A stretch of 64,000 nt of DNA from JAGVIE01 sp964520905 (lineage in GTDB: Bacteria > Bacteroidota > Ignavibacteria > UBA10030 > SZUA-254), in contig CAZFQL010000012.1 of NCBI GenBank assembly GCA_964520905.1, positions 1-64,000 on the forward strand. The letters run 5' to 3'. Every line of letters begins with the position of its first letter. The stretch's first letter is position 1. The notes below the pieces were generated by a model that had not been told where the DNA came from, did no database searches, and saw only the letters and a program-made list of their open reading frames with translations. Shown in pieces: positions 1 through 9,543 of this stretch. The position numbers and the translations under genes are program-made.

Positions 1-50
1 AAAAATTGTATCTTTTCTCTTAACTTATTGTCCAGAAAATCGGGGCAAGA

Positions 51-278
51 TCAATTGTACGGTGGATCAGCAAAAACCAAATCGACGGAAGACTCCTCCA
101 ACGATCTCAGCCAAGCGATAGAATCTCCAAGCCATACTTCACCATTTCGGTGCTTGTAATAAAGAACCGGTATGTCTGGTTTAAAAGAAGCGAAGTCGAT
201 GTGTTGAACCTCGCCGTGCCTCTCAGTTTGACCGAAAAAGATTTTCTTCTCTTTCTTTCTTGTGAATACTTCTGCCAT
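51..278 (-). pseudogene. Truncated site-specific adenine DNA methyltransferase (N-terminal fragment)
   Basis: The 75-residue product carries the N-terminal part of an N6-adenine DNA methyltransferase. It has the stretch GDSIAWLRSLEESSVDLVF followed by catalytic motif IV, ADPPYN. A TGA stop falls directly after the Asn of DPPYN, so the target-recognition region and the SAM-binding motif I, which follow motif IV in beta-class enzymes, are missing. The same frame stays open after the stop to the window edge (about 16 codons) without recognisable motifs, and another frame can be read for about 11 codons before a stop. This fits a nonsense or frameshift lesion or an old deletion. The fragment cannot be catalytic alone. 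An inverted repeat lies just upstream. The family call rests on motif IV and its preceding context. Whether a second fragment lies beyond the left edge cannot be seen. Confidence 0.7.
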
Positions 279-287
279 TGTTTAGAC

Positions 288-317
288 CTTACATTTTTAG
301 ATCAAACGTAATGTAAG
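288..317. promoter_or_regulatory. Inverted repeat CTTACATT-N14-AATGTAAG upstream of truncated methyltransferase
   Basis: Perfect 8-bp arms at 288-295 and 310-317 flank a 14-base spacer. The repeat sits 10-39 bases upstream of the methyltransferase start at 278. The arms carry the same TTACA/TGTAA half-sites as the paired palindromes in front of the AAA ATPase near 33.4 kb. It may be a protein-binding operator. Nothing else was recognised between 279 and 485. Confidence 0.4.
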
Positions 318-485
318 AAATTTCGAGTTAATTGGCACTCTTGCACATAAGCTAGTGGATAAACGCCATACGTTGTTTAGTTTCCTTAAATTTGTTTCTT
401 ATTGTCTTTGCAGACATATTTTCAAGAACAAAGAGATGAACTCCCCATTTTTGTCATGGCAAATTAGGGAAAGTTTATTCCAATG

Positions 486-1382
486 TCAAGCGTTTCCTAT
501 AGGCGGTTCAGCAATCTCTTCCTGGGGTGTCAATGCATTGTACAGCTTTACCTGACTTGAATACAACGTCAGCTTCAGCGTCATTCGAAAAAGCATGTAA
601 ATCTGCTGGACGATTAAAAGAATGAAAATTATGAATCCATTTGGTGCGTGTAAACTGTCGGCAATCGGGTTATAAATAACAAGCACAATAATACCTATGA
701 AAAAGAGCATCAACGTCAGACTGAAAGTTTTGAAGAAATTTCGAAACGTAAATTTGATGCCATACCATAACGCTCTCCTCATTTTCGTTTCATCGTTTAT
801 CACTACATCAATACGTGCATAATCAAATACTAGATAATAAAGAAGTATGGCTACATATCCCAGCCCGACGCGTATCCACGCACTCCAAAAAATGACATTC
901 TGGTAAGGATCGCTCCCATATAGCAACAATTGAATTGCAGTTACTATAAATTGGGTGGAATACAAAATACCAAACAGCGGAATACTCCAGAGAAATAATC
1001 TGAAAAATCTTCCGAAGTAATTTGCCGCACCTGCCCAGAACAAAGAACCGGTATAATCGTTCTTGCTTATGAGTATGAAGTAAGCGCCGCCCGATAGAAA
1101 CAGACTCCAGAGCCAGTATAAGAATGCCACAATTACAATAGTGAAGCGCAAGGTGTTGAATATATCGGGTGATTTAATCAAAAACTCAAAGAAAAAATCC
1201 ATATCAAACCTGCCGCCGAGCTTTTCACTCATGAGAGTGTGGCTGGTGAACCTGTTGATGCCCGCGTAAACCGGCAGAGTAACAACCAAACCGAATATCA
1301 GACTGAAAAAATAATAGATGGCGATCATTTTTTTATTTTGCCTGATGGTCAAGATTCCAGATCGTAAACTGCTTAGTATCAT
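486..1382 (-). CDS. Multi-pass membrane protein of unknown function
   Basis: 298 residues with about six predicted membrane spans, near residues 20-42, 78-97, 130-150, 170-190, 222-240 and 250-268. The termini are hydrophilic and I see no catalytic motif. I do not recognise the family; the general look is of a small bacterial inner-membrane protein of the DUF4013 or YciC kind, which is only a guess. The start has an AGGAG ribosome-binding site at good spacing. It begins 15 bases after the stop of the M1 peptidase gene on the same strand, so the two are probably co-transcribed, and it is the last gene of the minus-strand run. It may assist export or act in the envelope, but the sequence does not say. 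Confidence 0.75.
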   Translation of the reverse strand: MILSSLRSGILTIRQNKKMIAIYYFFSLIFGLVVTLPVYAGINRFTSHTLMSEKLGGRFDMDFFFEFLIKSPDIFNTLRFTIVIVAFLYWLWSLFLSGGAYFILISKNDYTGSLFWAGAANYFGRFFRLFLWSIPLFGILYSTQFIVTAIQLLLYGSDPYQNVIFWSAWIRVGLGYVAILLYYLVFDYARIDVVINDETKMRRALWYGIKFTFRNFFKTFSLTLMLFFIGIIVLVIYNPIADSLHAPNGFIIFILLIVQQIYMLFRMTLKLTLYSSQVKLYNALTPQEEIAEPPIGNA

Positions 1383-1397
1383 GCTTGCTCCTTCGGG

Positions 1398-3491
1398 TTA
1401 AAAGATCGATGGAAAGAAGGTGAAGATATTCATAAACTCCGGTTGGTCGAGAATGAACTGTATCCAGAAGAGAAATCGAACTCCGAGTTTATTAATGCCG
1501 AGGGAGTTATGTTCAATCGTTTTGCTGTTATTGACTAAGCAGACGTCGAGCGGAATTTTATTGTCGGGGTCAACAGTCGCCGAGACAAGTTTAGTGGATT
1601 TAATATAGCGGTATTTTTTCCATAACTCCATGCCATCCCAGTGTTCTCTGATCTTTTCACCGTCTTCAAAAATCAACTCAACATCAACAGGAAATTTAAA
1701 GTCTCCGAGCCGTCGTATTTTAATCTCATTCAGGTACAGCTTAGTCGAGTCGTCGTCATTATCCGAATCATCGTTAATTTCTTTCCCATCAACAGCATCC
1801 TGTATTGTGTGTGTGTAGTCGAATCCCTTGTCTTTCGAAATTTCTTTAGATGATACGGCGTCGACACTGTAATCAAGGACTGCGTTCGTGAAGAGAGCCT
1901 GATCAAAAAACCAATCGAGATTTTTTTTCGGTTGTTCAATCAAAGAGCTTTGTGCGACTGCGGATTTTGCGTATTGCGCTTCATCGTGCGGTTCGGGAGG
2001 TAAATGACTGACTACTTCATTAGCGACATCGATAAAATCTTTTGTCTTTGGATGTTTAAACCTCCAACGATCGTAATATGTTCGCATAATTTTCAGCATC
2101 GTTTCTTTGCCGAGGTAATTGTGAAGTGTCGATAGAAAAATTCCCGGTTTCATGTAAGAGTTGATACCGTAACTACCGCCCGAGTAGAACATCCATGACT
2201 TCCGTATTGTTGGATCGAGATTGGCGAACATAGAATATTGAACTCGGTTTAATTGAATATCGTTGATTTTAATGCCGAGGCAATCAATTATATCTCCGAC
2301 AGGTCCGTAATGATCTTTGAAAATCTGAATCTCGGAATAGGTGTTGATACCTTCATCCAGCCAGCTTTCTTCAAATTCATTTGAAGCAAGAAGGTGGTAC
2401 CAGTAATTGTGGCCGAATTCGTGAATGATTACCATCTCGACTCCACGGATTCCTTCCGGTAATCCGTAAATCGTTCCGGCTGTAATCAATGTCGGGTATT
2501 CCATTCCGCCCGAACCTCCGGCATCTCTCCGCGGATCGACGACAGTAAGATTCGGGTAGGGATAATCGCCGTACCAGTTCTGGAAGTATTCAACTGCGAC
2601 TTTCGCCGCCTCGAGGTGCCGCTGTCCCTGATAAGCATGGTCGGGTTGCATCAGCACGCGAATGTCGACGTCTTGTGCTTTTCCTTTGAACTCTACAAAC
2701 TCCGGACTTGTTGTCCACGCGAAATCATGAACATCTTCCGCATGATAGAAATGTGTTGCAGTGCCGTCGCCATTGTTCTTTATATCTACTTGGACGCCTG
2801 TAGCGCCTACGATATTTTTTTCAGGAACAGTCATCTTAACATTGTACACACCGAAGTCGGCAAAGAATTCCGAGTTTGAGTGATATTGATGGCAGTTCCA
2901 TTTGCCTTCGTCATAAACACCAACCTTAGGAAACCATTGACCAACGAAAAAGTATTCTTCCTTCGCGCCGGAACGTGCGAAGGGCGGTTGTGGAAGGACA
3001 GCAGTAAAATCGATGTTGAGAATAATGGAGTCACCGGGTGAAAGTGGTTTTGGTAACGGCAATCTAAAAACTGTTTTGTCATCAGCATTGTCATCATCAG
3101 GGTGAATGAATTCCATCGACTTCGTAATATCTTCCCCGTTCGGAAGTTTGATTGATTTGATATTGCTGAATCCCCAGCCATTCTTTTCTATTTTGAAGCC
3201 CCGGCTCGATCCACCCGATTCTTTCATGAAAGTAGATTTGTTGTTACGGAAAGCATTTAGATAAAGATGAAATTGAAGTTCCGTAATCACATCAGATGAT
3301 TTATTGAACCATTTTACAATCTCTTGTCCATTCAACAATCTTTTCTTTGTATCGAGTCGGACGTCGATGTCGTAGTTGGCAATTCGCGGACTAAGAGGCT
3401 CTTTGAATAATACCGGCTGTGCATTAATTAAAGGGGACAGCACAATAAAGGCGTCGAGTAATAATAATGAGATAAGAATTCTAATCGTCAT
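1398..3491 (-). CDS. M1 family metallopeptidase, secreted
   Basis: A zinc aminopeptidase of the M1 (gluzincin) family. The active site is HEFGH near residue 357 followed, after exactly 18 residues, by the third zinc ligand Glu in WLDEG. The substrate-binding GxMEN-type loop appears just before it as GGMEYPT. The N-terminal beta domain and the catalytic domain are both present. The start at 3491 is chosen because MTIRILISLLLLDAF opens a signal peptide ending near INAQ and has a GAAGG sequence about 9 bases upstream; in-frame starts at 3500 and 3521 are possible. The protein is therefore periplasmic or exported and probably degrades peptides for nutrition. It lacks the C-terminal sorting domain found on other large secreted proteins here. 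An unusual acidic patch, rich in Asp and Ser, lies near residues 575-590. Confidence 0.92.
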   Translation of the reverse strand: MTIRILISLLLLDAFIVLSPLINAQPVLFKEPLSPRIANYDIDVRLDTKKRLLNGQEIVKWFNKSSDVITELQFHLYLNAFRNNKSTFMKESGGSSRGFKIEKNGWGFSNIKSIKLPNGEDITKSMEFIHPDDDNADDKTVFRLPLPKPLSPGDSIILNIDFTAVLPQPPFARSGAKEEYFFVGQWFPKVGVYDEGKWNCHQYHSNSEFFADFGVYNVKMTVPEKNIVGATGVQVDIKNNGDGTATHFYHAEDVHDFAWTTSPEFVEFKGKAQDVDIRVLMQPDHAYQGQRHLEAAKVAVEYFQNWYGDYPYPNLTVVDPRRDAGGSGGMEYPTLITAGTIYGLPEGIRGVEMVIIHEFGHNYWYHLLASNEFEESWLDEGINTYSEIQIFKDHYGPVGDIIDCLGIKINDIQLNRVQYSMFANLDPTIRKSWMFYSGGSYGINSYMKPGIFLSTLHNYLGKETMLKIMRTYYDRWRFKHPKTKDFIDVANEVVSHLPPEPHDEAQYAKSAVAQSSLIEQPKKNLDWFFDQALFTNAVLDYSVDAVSSKEISKDKGFDYTHTIQDAVDGKEINDDSDNDDDSTKLYLNEIKIRRLGDFKFPVDVELIFEDGEKIREHWDGMELWKKYRYIKSTKLVSATVDPDNKIPLDVCLVNNSKTIEHNSLGINKLGVRFLFWIQFILDQPEFMNIFTFFPSIF

Positions 3492-3554
3492 ATCTTCCAT
3501 CCTTCGGTGAATGGTAATCAAATCGTGAATGAATATATGGGGAAATAGGTCGTG

Positions 3555-4046
3555 TTACTTATTTATCACCAAACACCCGGCAATCATATCATGCAATGCT
3601 TGTTTCTGTTGCGTAAAACCTGCCATGATGTAGCCGATAGACAATGTTAAGCTCGATATGATCTTTCCAAAGTAACGGCCTGTTGCTCTGCCGAATGAAA
3701 TTTTATTGCCCTGCATGTCGGTTACGGTAATTCCGAGTGCCATCTTTCCGAGTGTTGCGCCCTTCATCGATTCCATCAGCGCGTAGTAAAGCCATTCACC
3801 GGCGACGATCAACAATATTATTGAGACATACATGCTGATAATCGTAACCAGAAAATCTGCCGATGGATCGAAATCCTGAGACCATAAACTTATGCCGATC
3901 ATCGCCAGAAACGGCAGTATGATTACGGCTCCAAGTACAGACATTATGATCTGATCGATAATGTAAGCGAGGAATCTTTTCCAGAAACCGGCGTAGTGGA
4001 ACAATACGGGTTGTTGAATTGGGGGTTGCATTGCGGACATTTCCAT
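3555..4046 (-). CDS. RDD family membrane protein
   Basis: 163 residues with the RDD-family arrangement. An early Arg (WKRFLAYIIDQI) and Asp flank the first span, a second span lies near residue 75, and a conserved stretch GATLGKMALGITVTD is followed by Arg-rich FGRATGRYFGK. The C-terminus has a third hydrophobic stretch and the family Asp in ALHDMIAG. RDD proteins are small inner-membrane proteins of mostly unknown role; some have been linked to ion transport. The gene sits between the LOG-family gene and the M1 peptidase on the same strand with short gaps. An alternative start lies five codons further in. Confidence 0.88.
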   Translation of the reverse strand: MEMSAMQPPIQQPVLFHYAGFWKRFLAYIIDQIIMSVLGAVIILPFLAMIGISLWSQDFDPSADFLVTIISMYVSIILLIVAGEWLYYALMESMKGATLGKMALGITVTDMQGNKISFGRATGRYFGKIISSLTLSIGYIMAGFTQQKQALHDMIAGCLVINK

Positions 4047-4089
4047 AATAACTCCTTATTTTATTTGAATGTTCTAACGCAGATTATCT

Positions 4090-4641
4090 TTAAATGTTGC
4101 AATTTAATTTCTTCTTGAGTATATCAACGCATTCGTGCGGAGTTTGGACGGTCGTAACAAATTTAGTAACGTCTTCCAATTCTTCATGCATCAATTCTCC
4201 TTGTAAAGTATCAACGACCGGTCTCCAGAAATTGCCAACGACAATAATGGGTCTCTGCTTCATGATCTGTTTATTCATATATTCCCATACCATTGCTAAC
4301 TCGACTAATGTGCCGGTACTTCCTTTCAAGACAACATAAGCATCACCCAACTCGATCAGTTTCAGCAGGCGGTCGATGAGCGATTTGACTTTGATAACCT
4401 CATCAATATAAGGGTTAGCTGAACGGTTAAAGTAATCGGTTATGATCCCTATGGTTCTACCGCCGGCATCGCGCGCACCCTTAGCGCTTGCTTCCATAGT
4501 GCCGCCGTAACCGCCGTTGCAGAGAATATAATTTGCCTCTGAGAGCATTCCTCCGAGTTCGAATGCTGTTTGGTATTCTGAGTCGCCTGGTTTTGGGCAT
4601 GAACTGCCAAATACGGTTACGATTTTTTTTGTATTAGGCAC
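4090..4641 (-). CDS. LOG family protein (TIGR00725-like, lysine decarboxylase-like fold)
   Basis: 183 residues with the Rossmann-like fold of the LOG/YgdH group. The N-terminal strand KIVTVFGSSCPKPGD is followed by the nucleotide-binding loop CNGGYGGTMEASAKGA. The second signature, PGGxGTxxE in canonical LOG enzymes, is here KGSTGTLVELAMVWE: it keeps the G-T-x-x-E core but has lost the leading Pro-Gly-Gly. LOG enzymes hydrolyse cytokinin-type nucleoside monophosphates to ribose 5-phosphate and base. In bacteria the natural substrate of this branch is uncertain, and the loop change argues against assuming phosphoribohydrolase activity. Two neighbouring genes on the same strand are membrane proteins with no obvious functional link. 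Confidence 0.85.
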   Translation of the reverse strand: MPNTKKIVTVFGSSCPKPGDSEYQTAFELGGMLSEANYILCNGGYGGTMEASAKGARDAGGRTIGIITDYFNRSANPYIDEVIKVKSLIDRLLKLIELGDAYVVLKGSTGTLVELAMVWEYMNKQIMKQRPIIVVGNFWRPVVDTLQGELMHEELEDVTKFVTTVQTPHECVDILKKKLNCNI

Positions 4642-4688
4642 GTCGGTTAGATAAATATTTGAAATTACACGATTTTCTCAACGCTCAT

Positions 4689-6278
4689 TTAGTTATTGTA
4701 ATTAATTTTCCATAGATGCCATTCGGTTCCCCACGATTTAAATCCGGGAATTTCTCCAATCATGATTAGATCAGATTGTTTGATGTCGGCTGATTGTTTT
4801 ATAATGAATTCTATGTTCGAACGCCAACCGATAAGATATTCGATTTTCGATTTCTTGATATATTTAATACATTCTCTCTGTTCGAGAGATTCATAACACG
4901 CCTTATTGACAACACCATCAAGATTAATAACGCGAAGGTTATCGGCAAAATAACCGAGTGCGCCTGTCTGACATGCGCCAACGATTGTTCCATCCTTGAA
5001 GTGTTTTTTCGCCCACAATCCCATGTTCATATATCCTTGAGATGTTGTATCCGTTGAAGTATAAAGTGCTCGAAATTCAATCGGCATGATACTTCCAACA
5101 ATAAAGAGAATAAATAAAATACTTCGCATGAATAGTCTGGTAAATTTGTGGATTATCATCGTATCATACATGTCCGCAAACACAGCGAGGTAGACGAGTA
5201 ACAATAAAATAATCGGGAAGAGATAACGGTGAAAGTACCAGGGTGTATAGATGTAACATGTATAAGATAAAATGATCGCAGCGCTGAAAAGAAGGATCGG
5301 GTGATACCTTGCGATATTAATGCGGAGTGTCTTGCGGGAGATTCCATATTTTTTAATTAATGGGAAGATAATAAATAATCCTGCAACTGATATCAATAAG
5401 AGTTGGTGCGCTTCGAGTATCAGATTCAATACATTGCTGAACATTATGAGAATCGCGTTTCCGATTGAAGCGTTATCCAGCCACGCAAGCGAAATTAACC
5501 TTACGGCTTTCCCGCTTACCGGGTAGATGTCACTGGAATACATCCAAGAATACAACGACCAGGGTATTAGAACTGTGCCGAGTCCAACAAGCAAATAAGT
5601 TAAAGTAACTGCAACCAGAGACACATTTTTATACCGCTCGAAAATATCTAAGGTTAGCATTATCGCAATGATAAATACTAAGAAACTGTTATCGATACGA
5701 GCAAGGATTGTTAGTCCCAGGATTATTCCCCAAGTGAACATATTTTTCAGACCATATTCCTTGCTCAGGAATTTGAAGCTGTAATACCGGTAAAACGAGA
5801 AGGTAATGAAAAAGAAAGAAAGAGACGTCTCCATACCATTGAGTGTCGTAGTGATTACATATGGATTGAATACCCATGCCGCACCAACGATACAAATAGG
5901 AAAGCGAGACGAGGTATGCAGTGAGATCATTCTTAAGAGAAAGTATAAAGCTAATGTATCGAGTACCGCAGAAATAATCAATGATATGTGAATAGGTATA
6001 ATAAGGTCGTGAGGGAAAACCCAGTATACCGGGACCATCATAAAGACGTAGAGAGGTTGAAAACCATTGGTATAATCAAGCCCGTAGAATGGACCGAGTC
6101 CATGAGCGATGTTCCTTGCGATTGTTAGAGAGAGGTACGCATCATCAGGAATCGTAAGTCCATCCAGATATATTAACGATCTTGTCGCAATGAGCAATCG
6201 TGCAATCAGATTCACCGTGAGGAGTAGGATGAGTATGATCTTCAACCGTTGTGACGATTTCTCTACCTGGGTATCCAT
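4689..6278 (-). CDS. GT39/ArnT-like membrane glycosyltransferase
   Basis: 529 residues with roughly ten or more hydrophobic spans across most of the length and a soluble C-terminal domain of about 130 residues. After the first span comes PDDAYLSLTIARNIAHGLG; the acidic pair is where polyprenyl-phosphate-sugar-dependent transferases of the GT-C fold keep their catalytic Asp. This family moves a sugar from a lipid carrier to protein, lipid A or a glycan on the periplasmic side of the inner membrane. The acceptor cannot be told from sequence. The gene begins 3 bases after the stop of the TonB-dependent receptor gene, so they share a transcript. The GT-C assignment is inferred from topology plus the DD motif. 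Confidence 0.7.
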   Translation of the reverse strand: MDTQVEKSSQRLKIILILLLTVNLIARLLIATRSLIYLDGLTIPDDAYLSLTIARNIAHGLGPFYGLDYTNGFQPLYVFMMVPVYWVFPHDLIIPIHISLIISAVLDTLALYFLLRMISLHTSSRFPICIVGAAWVFNPYVITTTLNGMETSLSFFFITFSFYRYYSFKFLSKEYGLKNMFTWGIILGLTILARIDNSFLVFIIAIMLTLDIFERYKNVSLVAVTLTYLLVGLGTVLIPWSLYSWMYSSDIYPVSGKAVRLISLAWLDNASIGNAILIMFSNVLNLILEAHQLLLISVAGLFIIFPLIKKYGISRKTLRINIARYHPILLFSAAIILSYTCYIYTPWYFHRYLFPIILLLLVYLAVFADMYDTMIIHKFTRLFMRSILFILFIVGSIMPIEFRALYTSTDTTSQGYMNMGLWAKKHFKDGTIVGACQTGALGYFADNLRVINLDGVVNKACYESLEQRECIKYIKKSKIEYLIGWRSNIEFIIKQSADIKQSDLIMIGEIPGFKSWGTEWHLWKINYNN

Positions 6279-6281
6279 TTG

Positions 6282-8270
6282 CTAATCTAAAAATTCCCAG
6301 TTGACGCCGAATCGCAACTGCCGCTCCGGCATCGGATAAAAGGCAGCCATGACATATTTTCGGTTCAGTAAATTGTCCATGATTAAATGAATATACGCTT
6401 TGCCAACGTGAGCAAGTATGACAAAATCTATCTCACCTGTCGGGCTGATGTTAAACTCCTGACCATCCGGTAAATACAACTGGGCTTGCTGATTATATTC
6501 TCTCCCCAGATACGAGCTATACGCTTTCCCGTTTATACCGATCTTCAGATCTAAATGATTCTTGAGAAGCATATCCCAGAAATAGATGCCGCCGGTTGCG
6601 GATAATTTTGGAAATGAGAGCCGGCTGTCTTGATGATCGATAGATTCAAGAAATTGTCCTTCGCCTTCCAGGTAAAAACAACCGATACGAATAGAAGTCG
6701 AGGCAGAAATTCCCCGGATGATTTTTTTGCGATGACGGGTAAATTCATATGGGGCTTTAGCTCCGGTTACCGATTGATGTTCGATAGCGATGATGCTCCA
6801 TATAGTTCTGTGGAACGATCTAAATTCTATAGAGAACCATTGTCGATTATCCCATCGCATTCCTGCTTCGAAAAGATGATGACGCTCGGGTAAATTATCG
6901 GAGATATTTGATGATAGCAACGTATCGGTGCCGCTTTGTTCCTGGAAAGTAGGCATACGGAATGAGCGTGAATAGCCGCCGAATATTTTTAAATAAGGAT
7001 GTAAAGGGATCGCCAGGTCGGCGCCATATGACAGGAGATTTTGGCCACGGTATTTATCGAATTTTCCGTACGAATTAAAAATAAGCAAGTTGGAAACCGG
7101 CAGGGCATATTTACCGAAGAGACTCAATCGGGTCGCTGTGTTTTCTTCCAATGCGGGAGTTTGATGCAATCCTTCAATATGAATATCTGCGCCGAAATCT
7201 ATTTCTTGATTACCCATTTTCAAATTCTGTGATAGTTTTAAGCCCAACCAGCGGGTATGCTGAAACTGATCGATAAAGATTCCGTTCGATGTGGCTTGAT
7301 TTTCCAGATCGCGGTAACCGCGTACACTGGATGTAAAATAGACAGTTGCCATACTGATCGCATCTGAGTCGGGCAGCAATTTTGCCGCAATGCCGAGTTG
7401 AACATCGTGCCGGGTAATTTTTTCGTATGCATCAGTGTTTCTTACGATTGCCTGCAAGCTCTCGAAGCGCAGTGAATCTTCCGTTGAGGCTATATCGACA
7501 CCGCCGTTTAGACCCAGAAGGGTTTGGTTGTACATCTCACCGACAAACAGATTCCATCGGTCATTAATATTGTACCGGACCTTGATGCGCGCATTCCAGC
7601 AATCATAATTCTCGTTCCGAAATCTTTCACCATACACGGTGTGTTGTGTTCCCATTGTAACATTTAATCCCCGCAAAATATCCTGACTTACCATTCCGTC
7701 AACGATACCAAATCCGTACCCCGACTCGCTGTATCGTAAGTGTGAAGAAGGATGTATGGCTTTCTTGCTTTTACTTACAAAATTGATCACGCCTCCCGTA
7801 CTATTATTTCCGTAAAGGAACGCGCGCGTGCCCTCGACAAATTCGATTCTTTCGGCATGCTCCATTGGGTAGAGATATGGATTGTATAATCCGGTGAGAG
7901 GATCATTCAGGACAACGCCGTCACTCATAAAAGAGATCTCACGCATTCTCAAACCCTGAATTGTAATATCGGGTAGCAATCCCAGACTGCCGAAGTCGCG
8001 GATAAAAACGGCAGGCAACAATGAGATCAAATCGCCTGAATACCGGTAGTTGCTGAAGTTTATGGATGAGTCGGTGATAATATTTTGAGTCTCAATAGAA
8101 CGATCGATTGTTCCAACAAGCGGAATCGGTTTTGTATAACTTGTTGAAAGAGAATCTACGGGCAATGTATGTGTTGTGTCTTGCGGCTCATTTTGTGGAA
8201 ATAAATAAGTCGAAAGACTAATGAGAAGGAGAAACAAAAATAATATGCGTGTGCGAAGAATTATCTTCAT
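6282..8270 (-). CDS. TonB-dependent outer membrane receptor
   Basis: About 662 residues. A signal peptide (MKIILRTRILFLFLLLISL) ends before QNEPQ. The plug domain follows near residues 60-190 and contains DITIQGLRMREISFMSDG, LNDPLTG, RIEFVEGTRAFLYGNNSTG and GGVINFVSK, all typical of TonB-dependent receptors. The rest is a 22-strand-type beta-barrel with alternating aromatic residues, and the tail FGVNWEFLD resembles a barrel terminus. The start at 8270 is chosen because a longer in-frame start at 8426 would put 52 unrelated residues before the signal peptide. The substrate cannot be inferred: no siderophore, cobalamin or SusD gene lies nearby. The layout resembles small FCB receptors of the BtuB/CirA type. 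Confidence 0.88.
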   Translation of the reverse strand: MKIILRTRILFLFLLLISLSTYLFPQNEPQDTTHTLPVDSLSTSYTKPIPLVGTIDRSIETQNIITDSSINFSNYRYSGDLISLLPAVFIRDFGSLGLLPDITIQGLRMREISFMSDGVVLNDPLTGLYNPYLYPMEHAERIEFVEGTRAFLYGNNSTGGVINFVSKSKKAIHPSSHLRYSESGYGFGIVDGMVSQDILRGLNVTMGTQHTVYGERFRNENYDCWNARIKVRYNINDRWNLFVGEMYNQTLLGLNGGVDIASTEDSLRFESLQAIVRNTDAYEKITRHDVQLGIAAKLLPDSDAISMATVYFTSSVRGYRDLENQATSNGIFIDQFQHTRWLGLKLSQNLKMGNQEIDFGADIHIEGLHQTPALEENTATRLSLFGKYALPVSNLLIFNSYGKFDKYRGQNLLSYGADLAIPLHPYLKIFGGYSRSFRMPTFQEQSGTDTLLSSNISDNLPERHHLFEAGMRWDNRQWFSIEFRSFHRTIWSIIAIEHQSVTGAKAPYEFTRHRKKIIRGISASTSIRIGCFYLEGEGQFLESIDHQDSRLSFPKLSATGGIYFWDMLLKNHLDLKIGINGKAYSSYLGREYNQQAQLYLPDGQEFNISPTGEIDFVILAHVGKAYIHLIMDNLLNRKYVMAAFYPMPERQLRFGVNWEFLD

Positions 8271-8429
8271 GAGGAATAAAATTTTCAGAAAATATAGAGA
8301 AAAGGAAGAACAGATGCAATAATTATGAAATCCATTATTCGTGATTATGGATAGAAAGAATGAAGATGGAAATGTGTTGAAATTGCATAGTTGAGCGTCT
8401 TGAAATTGATTGAATTCATTATCCAAATC

Positions 8430-9326
8430 TCAAACCGTAAAAATTATCTCTTCCGGTTTAAAATTCGGCGGTGTCACGAAAACATGATACCGTTTACCGA
8501 GTTGTCCGGCTGCGTCTTTGGCATCTTGTTCACTAGTAAATAATCCGTATATAGCCGAGCCGCTTCCGGACATCTGTGCGAACTTCGCTCCTGCTGCATA
8601 GAGCGACACCTTGGCGAAAGCAATTGATTCATATTTGTGAAGAACAATCGGCTCAAAGTCGTTATGCAAAACGGCGTTGAGTTGTATCGGATCGTGAATA
8701 TGATCTAATAAGTTCTGCCGAAGAGAAATGTTCGAACTCGGATTGTTAACTTTCGATTCGTGTTTTTTATAACGTGTATCGTGGATAGCTTCATATGCCC
8801 ACTTAGTTGACACATGAAAGTTCGGGTAGATAATTACGATCCAGTAAGGCAGTGTGAACTCGAAGTACTCGAGAATTTCTCCACGGCTTGTTGCATAAGC
8901 AGTTCCTGATGACAAGAAGTAGGGAACGTCCGAACCAAGCTGTAGCCCGATTTTCAGAAGTTCATTTTTAGAAATATCGATATGCCAAAGATTCATTAAA
9001 CCAATTATTGTTGCTGCGGCATCCGAACTTCCTCCCCCTAATCCGGCGCCTATTGGAATATTCTTATTCAAAAAAATATGAACGCCATTTTCAGAACCAA
9101 TGTACTGTTGTAATAGCTTAGCTGCTTTAACGCAGAGATTTTGGTCGTTTGGCGGAAGGTCGGGGGAGTTTATCGTCAGAGTAATATCAGATGACGGTTC
9201 AAGTCCTATTTCATCATATGGATGTACACGATGGAATACTGTTTCAATATTATGGTATCCGTCGTCTCGTTGAGACAGAATCCGCAAACCTAAGTTAATT
9301 TTAGCATATGCTTTGATGTTAATCAT
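8430..9326 (-). CDS. ispE: 4-diphosphocytidyl-2-C-methyl-D-erythritol kinase
   Basis: A GHMP-family kinase that phosphorylates the 2-hydroxyl of CDP-methylerythritol in the non-mevalonate isoprenoid pathway. It has the N-terminal AYAKINLGLRI with catalytic-site Lys9, the phosphate-binding loop PIGAGLGGGSSDAAAT near residues 91-106, the catalytic Asp133 in GSDVPYF, and the late GHMP motif MSGSGSAIYGLF. Start 9326 gives MINIKAYAKINL, the usual family N-terminus; 9332 and 9365 are in-frame alternatives. It is the first gene of the minus-strand run and is divergent from the M6 protease gene, with about 217 bases between the two starts. Confidence 0.96.
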   Translation of the reverse strand: MINIKAYAKINLGLRILSQRDDGYHNIETVFHRVHPYDEIGLEPSSDITLTINSPDLPPNDQNLCVKAAKLLQQYIGSENGVHIFLNKNIPIGAGLGGGSSDAAATIIGLMNLWHIDISKNELLKIGLQLGSDVPYFLSSGTAYATSRGEILEYFEFTLPYWIVIIYPNFHVSTKWAYEAIHDTRYKKHESKVNNPSSNISLRQNLLDHIHDPIQLNAVLHNDFEPIVLHKYESIAFAKVSLYAAGAKFAQMSGSGSAIYGLFTSEQDAKDAAGQLGKRYHVFVTPPNFKPEEIIFTV

Positions 9327-9543
9327 TTTCATTAAAATAATAAGAGAAATTGGGGAGAGAAGCAAAAAATATTATTCATTCAATAGAAAAAAACTTGATA
9401 TTCTCGGTCTATTTTTGTACGATTTATCTCCTTATTGTAGATCACAGCCGGGTTTTTCGGAAACTATTACCTTGTTCGAGATTTTTTATCCGGTTGTTTT
9501 CATCAAATTCAAAGAATATTGCATAATAATTACGATTTGGACC

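Noticed and set aside
355..555. 66-codon plus-strand frame near the left edge
   Set aside because: It overlaps the end of the membrane protein gene on the other strand and has no recognisable protein features.
8271..8426. N-terminal extension of the TonB-dependent receptor frame
   Set aside because: A clear signal peptide begins at 8270; the extension has no homology-like features.
9313..9543. N-terminal extension of the M6 protease frame
   Set aside because: It overlaps the divergent ispE start and precedes a good signal peptide at 9544.
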